Of a stretch of 33,753 nucleotides of DNA, positions 8,773 to 16,440 are shown in pieces. The translations under genes were made by a program, and so were the position numbers. The notes beneath the pieces were generated by a model. It did no database searches and was not told where the DNA came from. It was given only the letters and a program-made list of their open reading frames with translations. Source of the stretch: Paracoccaceae bacterium (GTDB lineage Bacteria; Pseudomonadota; Alphaproteobacteria; Rhodobacterales; Rhodobacteraceae); NCBI GenBank assembly GCA_003567315.1, contig PWZT01000016.1, positions 1-33,753 on the forward strand, read 5' to 3'. Every line of letters begins with the position of its first letter. Positions within the stretch are counted from its first letter, which is position 1.

Positions 8773-10092
8773 TCAGGCCGAGCCGCTCGCGGCCCCATCG
8801 AGCTGCTGCGTGATCGCCGCGAAAGCCTGCTCCAACGGCTGCATCATGGTGTCCTGCACGCGGCTCGCCGCGGCGATATAGGGCGCGCGCCACGCGGGAT
8901 CCTGCGCCTGCACCACCGCTTGGGCGAGCGTTGTGGCATCGTGCACTTCCAACGCGCCCCGGGCCTGTGCAAGCTGGGCATAGGCTTCGCGGAAATTGCC
9001 GACATCCGGGCCGTGCAGGATCATCACGCCAAGGGCGGCGGCCTCGAACGGGTTCTTGCCGGTCAGTTTTGGCCCCGCGACCGGCAGGGAATTGCCGGTA
9101 TAAGCCACCGGGACCATGCGCAGCCAGAGCCCCATCTCGCCCAAAGTGTCGGCGATATAGACGCAGGTCTCTTGCGTGACCGGCTCCTTGCGCGACCGCC
9201 TTGCGATGCGATGGGCGGGAAAGACCGCGCGGGCGGCGGCCTCGGTTTGATCGGCGGCGGCCATCTGGCGGGGCGCGATGATGAAGAGCATCTCGGGGCT
9301 GTGCGCGAGGGCCTGGCGATGGGCCTCGAAAAGCTGGGGCTCCTCGATGGTTTTGGTCGAGGCCGCGAGCCAGCGCGGGCGGAGGGTGATGAGAGGGGCG
9401 AGGCGGGCGCGTTCCTCGGGGCGGTCGGGCGGTGGGGCAGAGGCGCCCTTCAGAAGCCCCGTGACCTGCATCTTGGCGGCAGGCGCGCCGATTTCGAGGA
9501 ACAGATCGCGCGAGCGTTCGTCCTGCACATGGATTTGCGCGAAATGATCCATCAGCCAGCCATTCGCCTGCGCAAACCGCCGCCTGCGGCGCAGCCTGCG
9601 GGCAGTGACATGCGCGTTGAGCATGAGCATCGGGATGGCGCGCGCGCGGGTCTCGACCAGCATGCGCGGCCAGAGATCCATCTCGGAGAGCACGAAGAGA
9701 TCGGGGCGCCAATGATCGAGGAAGCGGCGCAGCGGCCCGGGGCAATCGAGCGGCGCGTAATGGTGAAAGACGCGCTCGGGCAGTTTGCGCGACGCCAGCG
9801 CATCGGCCGCAGCGCGGGTGACGGAGGTGAGCAGGAAATGCGTCTGCGGGCGGGCCTGCGAGAGGCGCTCGAGCAGCGTGAGCAGCACCGCAGTTTCGCC
9901 CACGCTCACGCCATGCAGCCAGACCAGCTCACCCTCGGGGCGCGGGCGGGCTGCGTGGCCCCATTTCTCGGGCAGGCGCGCGGGGTCTTCCTTGCCTTTC
10001 GCCGCGCGCAGCCGCAGGGCGAGCGCCCAGAGCGGCGGGGTCAGGCGACTGAGCGCCAGATAGGCGCGGATGAGAAGCGGCGGGCGGGACAT
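8773..10092 (-). CDS. waaA: 3-deoxy-D-manno-octulosonic acid (Kdo) transferase
   Basis: 439 aa from ATG at 10092. The open frame extends further upstream but would run into the tRNA-Val gene, so MSRPPLLIRAY is taken as the start. WaaA (KdtA) transfers Kdo from CMP-Kdo onto lipid IVA at the cytoplasmic face of the inner membrane. The family signature WLHGVSVGE is at about 58-66, where the Glu is the conserved catalytic residue, followed by a FLLTSVT stretch and the interdomain PDLFVLSEMDLWPRML. A hydrophobic N-terminal helix (about 5-28) is the expected membrane anchor. The C-terminal half carries the GT-B donor domain, with KNPFEAAALG near the end (glycogen-phosphorylase-type motif). Length matches the family (about 420-440 aa). 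Confidence 0.93.
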   Translation of the reverse strand: MSRPPLLIRAYLALSRLTPPLWALALRLRAAKGKEDPARLPEKWGHAARPRPEGELVWLHGVSVGETAVLLTLLERLSQARPQTHFLLTSVTRAAADALASRKLPERVFHHYAPLDCPGPLRRFLDHWRPDLFVLSEMDLWPRMLVETRARAIPMLMLNAHVTARRLRRRRRFAQANGWLMDHFAQIHVQDERSRDLFLEIGAPAAKMQVTGLLKGASAPPPDRPEERARLAPLITLRPRWLAASTKTIEEPQLFEAHRQALAHSPEMLFIIAPRQMAAADQTEAAARAVFPAHRIARRSRKEPVTQETCVYIADTLGEMGLWLRMVPVAYTGNSLPVAGPKLTGKNPFEAAALGVMILHGPDVGNFREAYAQLAQARGALEVHDATTLAQAVVQAQDPAWRAPYIAAASRVQDTMMQPLEQAFAAITQQLDGAASGSA

Positions 10093-10158
10093 GAGCGCGG
10101 TTGACCCGATTGCGCGCGGGTTTGCAAGCGGGTTTCTGCGAGGGTCGATCCGGGAGGA

Positions 10159-10233
10159 TGGTGGGCGATGACAGATTCGAACTGCCGACATCTTCGATGT
10201 GAACGAAGCGCTCTACCACTGAGCTAATCGCCC
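10159..10233 (-). tRNA. tRNA-Val (anticodon CAC)
   Basis: On the minus strand the 75-base sequence folds as a full cloverleaf: acceptor stem GGGCGAT/ATCGCCC, D arm GCTC...GAGC, anticodon stem CTTCG/CGAAG with loop TTCACAT (anticodon CAC, reads GUG), T arm GGCAG-TTCGAAT-CTGTC, discriminator A and an encoded CCA. It sits between lon and waaA with its own promoter just upstream. Confidence 0.95.
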
Positions 10234-10243
10234 CTGAGCGCGG

Positions 10244-10272
10244 TCTTTACTCAAGCCAGACGCACGGCGCAA
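10244..10272 (-). promoter_or_regulatory. Promoter of tRNA-Val
   Basis: Minus-strand TTGCGC (10272-10267) and TAAAGA (10249-10244) are exactly 17 bases apart, and the -10 lies 10 bases before the tRNA 5' end. The -10 context TAAAGACCG is identical to that of the tRNA-Leu promoter elsewhere in the window, which strengthens the call. Confidence 0.65.
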
Positions 10273-10278
10273 GAGGAA

Positions 10279-10304
10279 CCTGCCGCCTTTTTTCAGGCGG
10301 CAGG
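10279..10304 (-). terminator. Intrinsic terminator of lon
   Basis: A 10-bp perfect stem (CCTGCCGCCT) with a 6-base A-rich loop on the transcript, followed by TTCCTCTT, starts 9 bases past the lon stop on the minus strand. The T-rich tail touches the -35 of the tRNA-Val promoter. Confidence 0.75.
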
Positions 10305-10313
10305 CGCGGTCGT

Positions 10314-12719
10314 TCAATGCTTGCGAAGCTGCGCCTCGGCCTCGGCCTTGGCGGCGAGATGCGCCTGACGCGCGGCCTCTTCGGCCTCTTCATCCCATTC
10401 GATGGGCGTGGGCTCCTGCACCAGCGCGTGGCGCAGCACGTCGCGCACATTCGCGACCGGGATGATCGTCAGCCCTTCCTTCACATTGTCGGGGATCTCG
10501 GGCAGGTCCTTGGCGTTTTCCTCGGGGATCAGCACTGTGGTGATGCCCCCGCGCAGCGCCGCGAGCAGCTTCTCCTTCAGCCCGCCGATCTCCAGCACAT
10601 TGCCGCGTAGCGTCACCTCGCCGGTCATGGCGATATCCTTGCGCACGGGGATCTGGGTCAGCACCGACACGATGGAAGTGACCATCGCGATGCCCGCGCT
10701 CGGCCCGTCCTTCGGCGTCGCACCCTCGGGGACGTGCACGTGAATATCGAGCGTGTCGAAGCGCGGCGGCTTCACGCCGATATCGGGCGCGATGGAGCGC
10801 ACGAAGGAATTGGCCGCATCGATCGATTCCTTCATCACATCGCCGAGCTTGCCCGTGGTCTTCATCCGGCCCTTGCCGGGCAGGCGCAGCGCCTCGATCT
10901 GCAACAGATCTCCACCCACCTGCGTCCAGGCGAGGCCGGTGACCACCCCGATCTGGTCCTCCTTCTCGGCCAGCCCGAAGCGGTGGCGCGGCACGCCCAG
11001 GAAATCGGCGATATTGTCCTGCGTCACCTCGACAGTCTTCGCCTCTTTCTTGACGATCTGCGTCACGGCCTTGCGCGCGAGCTTGTTGAGTTCGCGCTCC
11101 ACGTTGCGCACCCCGGCCTCGCGCGTGTAGCGGCGCAGGATCTCGGTGATGGCTCCGTCGGAGATGGCCAACTCACCCTTGCGCAGCCCGTGATTCTTGA
11201 TCGTCTTGGGCAGCAGGTGACGCCGCGCGATCTCCAGCTTCTCGTCCTCGGTGTAGCCCGAGAGCGGGATGATCTCCATCCGATCCAGGAGCGGCCCCGG
11301 CATGTTGTAGCTGTTGGCCGTGGTCAGGAACATCACGTTAGAGAGGTCATATTCGACTTCCAGATAGTGATCGACAAATGTCGCATTCTGTTCCGGGTCC
11401 AGCACCTCCAGCATCGCCGAGGCCGGATCGCCGCGGAAATCCTGCCCCATCTTGTCGATTTCATCGAGCAGGATGAGCGGGTTGGTGGTCTTGGCCTTTT
11501 TCAGCGCCTGGATGATCTTGCCGGGCATCGAGCCGATATAGGTGCGGCGATGGCCGCGAATCTCGGATTCGTCGCGCACACCGCCAAGGCTGATGCGGAT
11601 GAACTCGCGCCCTGTGGCGCGTGCGACCGAGCGGCCCAGCGAGGTCTTGCCCACCCCGGGCGGGCCCACAAGGCACATGATCGGGCCCTTGAGCTTCGCC
11701 GAGCGCGCTTGCACGGCGAGATATTCGACGATGCGTTCCTTGACCTTCTCGAGGCTGTAATGATCCGCATCGAGAATGTTCTGCGCACGGTTGAGATCCT
11801 TCTTCACGCGGCTTTTCACGCCCCAGGGGATCGACAGCATCCAATCGAGATAATTGCGCACGACGGTCGCTTCGGCCGACATCGGCGACATGGATTTGAG
11901 CTTTTTCAGCTCCGCCTGCGCCTTCTCGCGCGCTTCCTTGCTGAATTTCGTGGCCTCGATGCGCTTTTCAAGCTCGGCGACCTCGTTCTGGCCGTCCTCA
12001 CCATCGCCCAGCTCCTTCTGAATGGCCTTCATCTGCTCATTCAGATAATATTCGCGCTGGGTACGCTCCATCTGCGATTTCACGCGCGTCTTGATCTTGC
12101 GCTCGACCTGCAGCACCGAAAGCTCGCCCTGCATCAGCCCGTAAATCGCCTCCAGCCGGGACGCGATATTGTCGGATTCGAGCAGCTTCTGTTTCTCGGC
12201 TACTTCCGAGCCCAGATGACCCGCCGCCAGATCGGCAAGCGTGGCGGCATCCTCGGCTTCGGCAATCGCCGCGAGGGCCTCGTCGGGGATATTCTTGCGC
12301 ACCTTGGCATAGCGTTCGAATTCGTTCTGAACCGCGCGCATCACACCCTTGAGCGCCTTTTCGTCGCCCAGTTCGGTCGGCATCCGGGTCGCTAGCGCCT
12401 CGAAATACGCCTCGCCATCGTGCAACTCGTCGATACGCACACGGTCCTGCCCCTCGATGAGAACCTTGACCGTGCCATCGGGCAGCTTGAGGAGTTGCAG
12501 CACATTGGCGAGCACGCCGACGCGGTAGATATCGTCAGTGCCCGGATTTTCCTGCTTGTGGTCCTTTTGTGCCACGAGCAGGATCTGACGATCCTCGCCC
12601 ATCACCGCCTCGAGTGCGCGCACCGATTTGTCGCGCCCGACAAAGAGCGGTACGATCATATGCGGGAAGACCACCATGTCGCGCAGGGGCAGTACGGGGT
12701 AGCGATTGACTTGATCCAT
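10314..12719 (-). CDS. lon: ATP-dependent Lon protease
   Basis: 801 aa from ATG at 12719 (E. coli Lon is 784). The frame stays open upstream, but [19 protein letters not shown] is the usual Lon N-terminus and GAGGA precedes it. Domains: LON substrate-binding domain about 5-200, coiled-coil region about 200-300, AAA+ ATPase with Walker A GPPGVGKT at 352-359 and Walker B LILLDEID near 415-422, then the S16 protease domain. The catalytic dyad is intact: Ser674 in KDGPSAG and Lys717 in GGLKEK, with the same 43-residue spacing as E. coli S679/K722. An Ala/Glu/Lys-rich tail ends the protein. It degrades misfolded and regulatory proteins in the cytoplasm. A heat-shock-type promoter lies upstream and a hairpin terminator downstream, so it appears monocistronic. 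Confidence 0.98.
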   Translation of the reverse strand: MDQVNRYPVLPLRDMVVFPHMIVPLFVGRDKSVRALEAVMGEDRQILLVAQKDHKQENPGTDDIYRVGVLANVLQLLKLPDGTVKVLIEGQDRVRIDELHDGEAYFEALATRMPTELGDEKALKGVMRAVQNEFERYAKVRKNIPDEALAAIAEAEDAATLADLAAGHLGSEVAEKQKLLESDNIASRLEAIYGLMQGELSVLQVERKIKTRVKSQMERTQREYYLNEQMKAIQKELGDGEDGQNEVAELEKRIEATKFSKEAREKAQAELKKLKSMSPMSAEATVVRNYLDWMLSIPWGVKSRVKKDLNRAQNILDADHYSLEKVKERIVEYLAVQARSAKLKGPIMCLVGPPGVGKTSLGRSVARATGREFIRISLGGVRDESEIRGHRRTYIGSMPGKIIQALKKAKTTNPLILLDEIDKMGQDFRGDPASAMLEVLDPEQNATFVDHYLEVEYDLSNVMFLTTANSYNMPGPLLDRMEIIPLSGYTEDEKLEIARRHLLPKTIKNHGLRKGELAISDGAITEILRRYTREAGVRNVERELNKLARKAVTQIVKKEAKTVEVTQDNIADFLGVPRHRFGLAEKEDQIGVVTGLAWTQVGGDLLQIEALRLPGKGRMKTTGKLGDVMKESIDAANSFVRSIAPDIGVKPPRFDTLDIHVHVPEGATPKDGPSAGIAMVTSIVSVLTQIPVRKDIAMTGEVTLRGNVLEIGGLKEKLLAALRGGITTVLIPEENAKDLPEIPDNVKEGLTIIPVANVRDVLRHALVQEPTPIEWDEEAEEAARQAHLAAKAEAEAQLRKH

Positions 12720-12761
12720 CTGTGTATCCTCAGTTCTCTCGCGCCAAAGCGCCTTGCTGAG

Positions 12762-12791
12762 TAATTGGGCGCGATTGGCGCGGGATTCAAG
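12762..12791 (-). promoter_or_regulatory. Heat-shock (sigma-32/RpoH-type) promoter of lon
   Basis: On the minus strand CTTGAA (12791-12786) is followed 16 bases later by CCCAATTA (12769-12762). This is close to the RpoH consensus CTTGAA and CCCATnT with an acceptable spacer. Transcription would begin near 12752 and leave a leader of about 33 bases before the lon ATG, containing GAGGA. RpoH control of lon is well established in proteobacteria; the site itself is predicted from sequence only. Confidence 0.65.
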
Positions 12792-12860
12792 CCGCGCTGC
12801 GGTGTTGGGGTGGCTTTGCACTGAAAGAGCCGGGTCTGATTGCTGTGTGCATGAACTTTG

Positions 12861-13030
12861 CTCACAGGACCTGCGTTCGTGCGGGGCTGTGCACCGCGTG
12901 TATTGCATTGACGCTTGGGCAAATGGGGTTCCGGCCATACCGGAACCCCTGCTCACCCACGTGCCCTTCACTTCACGGGAGGATAGAAGACCCGGCCCTT
13001 CTGGCCAGTGCACTCAACATCCCAGAGTCG
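12861..13030 (-). ncRNA. ssrS: Probable 6S RNA
   Basis: No gene occupies this stretch, but the minus-strand transcript folds like 6S RNA, which binds sigma-70 RNA polymerase in stationary phase. The 5' strand CTCTGGGATGTTGAGTGC (13027-13010) pairs imperfectly with GCACGAACGCAGGTCCTGTGAG (12882-12861): CUC/GAG, UGGGAU/GUCCUG with wobbles, UU/AA, GUGC/GCAC. Between them lie unpaired strands resembling the 6S central bubble, and a stable apical hairpin at 12949-12925. From memory, the words GGGATGTT, GGCCAG and GGTGAGCA occur in the same order as GAGATGTT, GGCCAG and GGTGAGCA in E. coli 6S. The 5' end could extend to about 13040, past a TATAGG element at 13050-13045. Length of 170-180 fits. It needs a covariance-model search; a plain structured leader is the alternative. 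Confidence 0.6.
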
Positions 13031-13150
13031 CGGTGTTTTCGCAACCTATAGTTATGGAGCATTTTACGCATCGCGGGCATCGTTACGCCGCCACGCGTCG
13101 CAGTTTGACCCACCCGGCGCTCGCGAGATTGCGGGCGTGGATCGGTGAAA

Positions 13151-13181
13151 CCCCGGCACGCATCGGGCGCGCGTGCCCGGG
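13151..13181 (-). terminator. Terminator of the lytic transglycosylase gene
   Basis: Minus-strand arms CCCGGGCACGC and GCGTGCCGGGG pair with one bulge around a 9-base loop and are followed by TTTCACC. The hairpin begins 6 bases past the stop at 13188. Confidence 0.55.
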
Positions 13182-13187
13182 CCGCGC

Positions 13188-14366
13188 TCAGAGCGCGCGC
13201 AGCAATTGCGGCGTGGGCCAGCCATCGGCGGGAAGGCCCAGCTCGGCCTGCACATCCTGCACGGCCGCGCGGGTATTGGCGCCCAGGATGCCATCGATGC
13301 CGCCCACATCATGACCGCGCCGGGTCAGCCGCTCCTGCAACTGGCGCATCTGGTCCTGATTGAGCCCGGTTTCGGGGTTGCCCGCCTGATAGACCGGCGC
13401 GCCCATCAGCCGTGTGCCGAAATAGGCGGCGGTGGTGACATAGATGAAACTCTGGTTCCATTCGAACAGCGTGCGGTAATTGTCGAACACCATGAAGGCC
13501 GGGCCGCGATGACCCTGTGGCAAAATGACCGAGGCGCGCAGATTGCCCGAGGGCAGGCTGCCATGGGTGGGGCGCAGGCCGAGCGCCTCCCATTCGCGCA
13601 CGGTCTTTTGCGTGCGCAGCCCGGTCTGGCGCAGGTCGAGGTTTTGCGGGATCGCGACCTCGTGCATCCATGGCTCATTCGCGCGCCAGCCTTTCGCGCG
13701 CAGCATGGCCGCTGCCGACAGGATCGCATCGGGGGCCGAGCGTTGCAGGTCGATGCGCCCACTGCCATCGCCATCGACCGCGTAATCGATGATGTCGGAA
13801 GGCAGCTTCTGGACCATGCCGATCTCGCCCGCCCAGGCGCCGCGCGTCTGTACCGGATCCAGCATGCCGCGGCGGTGCATCTCGAGCGCGGCGAAGACCT
13901 GCGGGCGGAAAAGTTCCGGTCGGCGGCAATCATGGGCGAGGGTGACCAGCGCGTTGACGGTGTTGAAATCGCCCTGATTGGCGCCGAAATCGGTCTCGAA
14001 CGCCCAGAAGGCCAGCAGGATCCCCGGCTGCACGCCATAGTCACGCTGCGCACGGTCGAAGACAGAGCGGTGACGGTCGTAATTCGCGCGGCCTGCATTC
14101 ATGCGGTTCTGCGAGATCAGCGCGCGCGAGAAATCCAGAAACGGGCGCTGGAAGATGCCCTGGCGGCGGTCCGCGTTTATGACGGCTTGTTCATGCCGGA
14201 CATTGCGGAAGAAATTGTCGATGAGCGACCGATCATAGCCGCGATCAGCCGCCTCCGAGCGCAGCCCGTCGACGAAGCTGCCGAAATTGCCGCCACAGCT
14301 TTGCGCCTGCGCGCCGGTACCGAGGCCAAGGGAGAGGATCGTCGCAAGACCAAGAAGAAATCGCAT
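13188..14366 (-). CDS. MltB-type lytic murein transglycosylase with peptidoglycan-binding domain
   Basis: 392 aa. A Sec signal peptide occupies residues 1-21 (ends GAQA). The SLT-2/MltB catalytic domain spans about 25-320. The segment FWAFETDFGAN at 120-130 provides the likely catalytic Glu124, aligning with the VETxxG motif of MltB, and GAWAGEIGMVQKLPSD matches the family's GAxGxPQFxPSS region. Residues about 330-392 form a PG_binding_1 domain (RLTRRGHDVGGIDGILGANTRAAV). There is no lipobox Cys at the cleavage site, so it is predicted to be soluble periplasmic rather than a lipoprotein. It cleaves the MurNAc-GlcNAc bond to 1,6-anhydro products. It appears monocistronic with a hairpin after its stop. 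Confidence 0.92.
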   Translation of the reverse strand: MRFLLGLATILSLGLGTGAQAQSCGGNFGSFVDGLRSEAADRGYDRSLIDNFFRNVRHEQAVINADRRQGIFQRPFLDFSRALISQNRMNAGRANYDRHRSVFDRAQRDYGVQPGILLAFWAFETDFGANQGDFNTVNALVTLAHDCRRPELFRPQVFAALEMHRRGMLDPVQTRGAWAGEIGMVQKLPSDIIDYAVDGDGSGRIDLQRSAPDAILSAAAMLRAKGWRANEPWMHEVAIPQNLDLRQTGLRTQKTVREWEALGLRPTHGSLPSGNLRASVILPQGHRGPAFMVFDNYRTLFEWNQSFIYVTTAAYFGTRLMGAPVYQAGNPETGLNQDQMRQLQERLTRRGHDVGGIDGILGANTRAAVQDVQAELGLPADGWPTPQLLRAL

Positions 14367-14606
14367 AAAGCCCTCATTGCACGTGGTTTTGCGCCACGTT
14401 AACGCAAGGCTGGCCGCAACGGAATCGTTTTTGCGTGAGGGGCTTTATGAGGCGTAATGGCCGCGCGTTCCCAACGCTCGATCGGTCGACCATCCCCAAT
14501 CCGCAGGCAATGACGTCACCTGCGCTGCGCGGCTTGCCGCACTGCACCGCAGACAGACGATTCTCTGTCCCCTGTCGCGCGTGCAAGGTTCACTCCAGAA
14601 GTGGCG
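14367..14606. other. Non-coding spacer upstream of the transglycosylase
   Basis: A 70-codon minus-strand frame runs through it but shows no recognisable protein features or clear ribosome-binding site. The promoter of the transglycosylase should lie here, but I could not pick convincing boxes. Confidence 0.3.
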
Positions 14607-14635
14607 CGCGCCCGGCTGGCTGGCAGTCGGGCGCG
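14607..14635 (-). terminator. Hairpin downstream of the PRC-barrel gene
   Basis: A perfect 8-bp repeat CGCGCCCG/CGGGCGCG with a 13-base loop, 28 bases past the stop at 14663. There is no T tract, so confidence is limited. Confidence 0.4.
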
Positions 14636-14662
14636 TGCAATCAGGGCAGTGACAACAGCAGT

Positions 14663-15118
14663 TCAGTTTCCACCGACAGTGTCGCCCCCGTCCATGGCGC
14701 CATCCCCAGCACCCATGTCGTCGTCACCGAGGCCACCCTCTTGCAAGGGCATTTCCTCGCGGTCACGGAACACATATTCCTCTGCCTCTTCCATCTCTTC
14801 GCGCGACATGTTCAGGACAATTTCGCGCGCATCCCAGTTGATTTCCAGTTCCGACCAATCGACGGCGATACTCTTCGCGCCAAAGCCCAGAAACCCGCCT
14901 ACCGAAATGACCGCGGCAGAGATCTGCCCTTCGCCGTCGACAATGATGATATCGTCAATGGAGCCAATCCGCTCTCCGTCAACAGAGTTGACTCCCGAAC
15001 CGACCACCCATCCACCGAGCAGTTCATCCGGTGATTGTTGCGTAACAACCGCTTCCTCTGCCATCGCTGCACCAGCGATTGTAAAGCCGGTCAGAAATGC
15101 CAATGACATGCGTCGCAT
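14663..15118 (-). CDS. Secreted PRC-barrel domain protein with acidic Gly/Asp tail
   Basis: 151 aa. Residues 1-20 are a signal peptide (cleavage after AMA, giving EEAVV). Residues about 34-105 are a PRC-barrel: GSGVNSVDGERIGSIDDIIIVDGEGQISAAVISVGGFLGFGAKSIAV is interrupted here only by my spacing, and its GERIGSIDDI and GGFLGFGAK words are typical of the family. The tail from about 106 is very acidic and ends in a Gly/Asp/Met-rich, probably disordered stretch. Start ATG at 15118 has a strong AAGGAGG. Secreted PRC-barrel proteins are common in alphaproteobacteria and are often tied to stress or envelope functions, but no molecular role is established for this type. It sits alone between the transglycosylase and a GST gene. 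Confidence 0.8.
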   Translation of the reverse strand: MRRMSLAFLTGFTIAGAAMAEEAVVTQQSPDELLGGWVVGSGVNSVDGERIGSIDDIIIVDGEGQISAAVISVGGFLGFGAKSIAVDWSELEINWDAREIVLNMSREEMEEAEEYVFRDREEMPLQEGGLGDDDMGAGDGAMDGGDTVGGN

Positions 15119-15366
15119 AATGTGCCTCCTTCAGCAAAGCAATTACATTACCGACTGCCCCAGATCGTATTCTTTTGCATACAATATAGCTGAAGTGCGC
15201 GAATGCACCAAATCCGATGGGCAGAATCTTGCCAGACGAATGTCAGGTTCCGATGGAATTCCGACTGCCACTCAGGGTCTTCATCGGGTGCAACACGCCT
15301 TGGGGCAATGTGGAGCAAGGCACGGTTTGGAGCCCGTCCCAGCCTCGCCCCACGCTTCACCTTCCC
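15119..15366. other. Spacer between GST and PRC-barrel genes
   Basis: It holds the strong AAGGAGG ribosome-binding site of the PRC-barrel gene at its left end and presumably that gene's promoter. A 70-codon minus-strand frame (15148-15360) has no recognisable domain and I do not call it a gene. No clear terminator for the GST gene was found. Confidence 0.3.
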
Positions 15367-16347
15367 CTAATGACCCGCGCGCCCATGCGGCGCCATGAAA
15401 TCCAGTTCAGGATTGATCGGGATGATCCGGTTGGGGTTAATCGTGTCGTGGCTGTAGTGATAATGGCGCACGATGTGATCCATATGCACGGTCTCGGCCA
15501 CGCCCGGATGCTGGTATAGCTCGCGCGTGAAGCCCCAGAGTGCGGGGTAGTCGATGATGCGGCGGCGGTTGCATTTGAAATGCAGGTGATAGACGCTGTC
15601 GAACCGCACCAGCGTCGTGAACAGCCGCCAATCGGCCTCGGTGATCTGATCGCCCGCAAGGTAGCGCTGGGTGCTCAGGCGTTTTTCCAGCCAGTCGAGG
15701 CTCTCGAACAGCGGATGGACGGCCTCTTCATAGGCTTCCTGCGTGGTGGCGAAGCCGGATTTGTAAACCCCGTTGTTCACCGTGTGATAGACACGCTCGT
15801 TCACAGTGTCGATCTCGGCGCGCAGGGCCTCGGGGTAATAATCGGTGCTATTGCCTGTCAGCCCGTCGAAGGCCGAGTTGAACATGCGGATGATCTCGGC
15901 GGATTCGTTCGAGACGATGGTATCGCGCTCCTTGTCCCAGAGCACCGGCACTGTCACGCGGCCCGAGATCTTGGGGTCCGCGCGGGTATAGATCTGGCGC
16001 ATGAAGTCGGAGCCGAAGAGCTTGTCGCCAGTTGCGCCCGGGAAATCGGTGGCGAAGGTCCAGCCGTCATCGAGCATGTCGGGATGCACGGCGGAGACAT
16101 CGATCAGCCCCTCGAGCCCCTTGAGTGCGCGGAAGATGAGAGTGCGATGTGCCCAGGGGCAGGCATACGAGACATAGAGATGATAGCGCCCGGGCTCGGC
16201 CTTGAAGCCACCCTCGCCCGAGGGGCCGGGGCTGCCATCCGCTGTCACCCAGTTGCGGAACCGCGAGGTGTCGCGCTTGAATGCGCCGCCGGTCTTTGAG
16301 GTATCATACCATTCGCTCGACCATTCGCCTTCGATTAATCGGCCCAT
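15367..16347 (-). CDS. Glutathionyl-hydroquinone reductase-like glutathione S-transferase (Xi class, YqjG/ECM4 family)
   Basis: 326 aa, the normal length for this family. The catalytic motif YACPWAHRT holds Cys63, which reduces glutathionyl-hydroquinones using glutathione. The thioredoxin-fold N-terminal half continues to VPVLWDKERDTIVSNESAEI (cis-Pro and GSH-binding region). The helical C-terminal domain carries NNGVYKSGFATTQEAYE and LVRFDSVYHLHFKCN, both typical of YqjG proteins. Start ATG at 16347 has AGGAGGT upstream. It is probably a cytoplasmic enzyme protecting against quinone stress. It follows patB on the same strand after 93 bases that contain a hairpin, so separate transcription is likely. 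Confidence 0.92.
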   Translation of the reverse strand: MGRLIEGEWSSEWYDTSKTGGAFKRDTSRFRNWVTADGSPGPSGEGGFKAEPGRYHLYVSYACPWAHRTLIFRALKGLEGLIDVSAVHPDMLDDGWTFATDFPGATGDKLFGSDFMRQIYTRADPKISGRVTVPVLWDKERDTIVSNESAEIIRMFNSAFDGLTGNSTDYYPEALRAEIDTVNERVYHTVNNGVYKSGFATTQEAYEEAVHPLFESLDWLEKRLSTQRYLAGDQITEADWRLFTTLVRFDSVYHLHFKCNRRRIIDYPALWGFTRELYQHPGVAETVHMDHIVRHYHYSHDTINPNRIIPINPELDFMAPHGRAGH

Positions 16348-16398
16348 CGGGACCTCCTGTCATGCGTTGCGTTGCGGCTTATTTGCGTTGCCGAGCGC

Positions 16399-16420
16399 GC
16401 GAGACAAGGGATTGTCCCGC
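16399..16420 (-). terminator. Hairpin downstream of patB
   Basis: A 9-bp stem (GCGGGACAA/TTGTCTCGC, one G-U pair on the transcript) with loop TCCC, about 20 bases past the patB stop. No T tract follows, so it may be weak or Rho-assisted. Confidence 0.4.
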
Positions 16421-16440
16421 TTCCGGGCCGCCGCGCGCGG

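Noticed and set aside
12925..12949. Hairpin GGGGTTCCGG-CCATA-CCGGAACCCC as the terminator of the transglycosylase gene
   Set aside because: It is about 240 bases from that stop, has no T tract, and a nearer hairpin at 13151-13181 fits better; it is more consistent as the apical stem of the 6S-like RNA.
12656..13051. Small open frames on both strands in the lon upstream region
   Set aside because: They overlap the heat-shock promoter and the 6S-like RNA, and none shows protein-like features.
15148..15360. 70-codon minus-strand frame between the GST and PRC-barrel genes
   Set aside because: No ribosome-binding site, domain or composition typical of a protein; likely chance.
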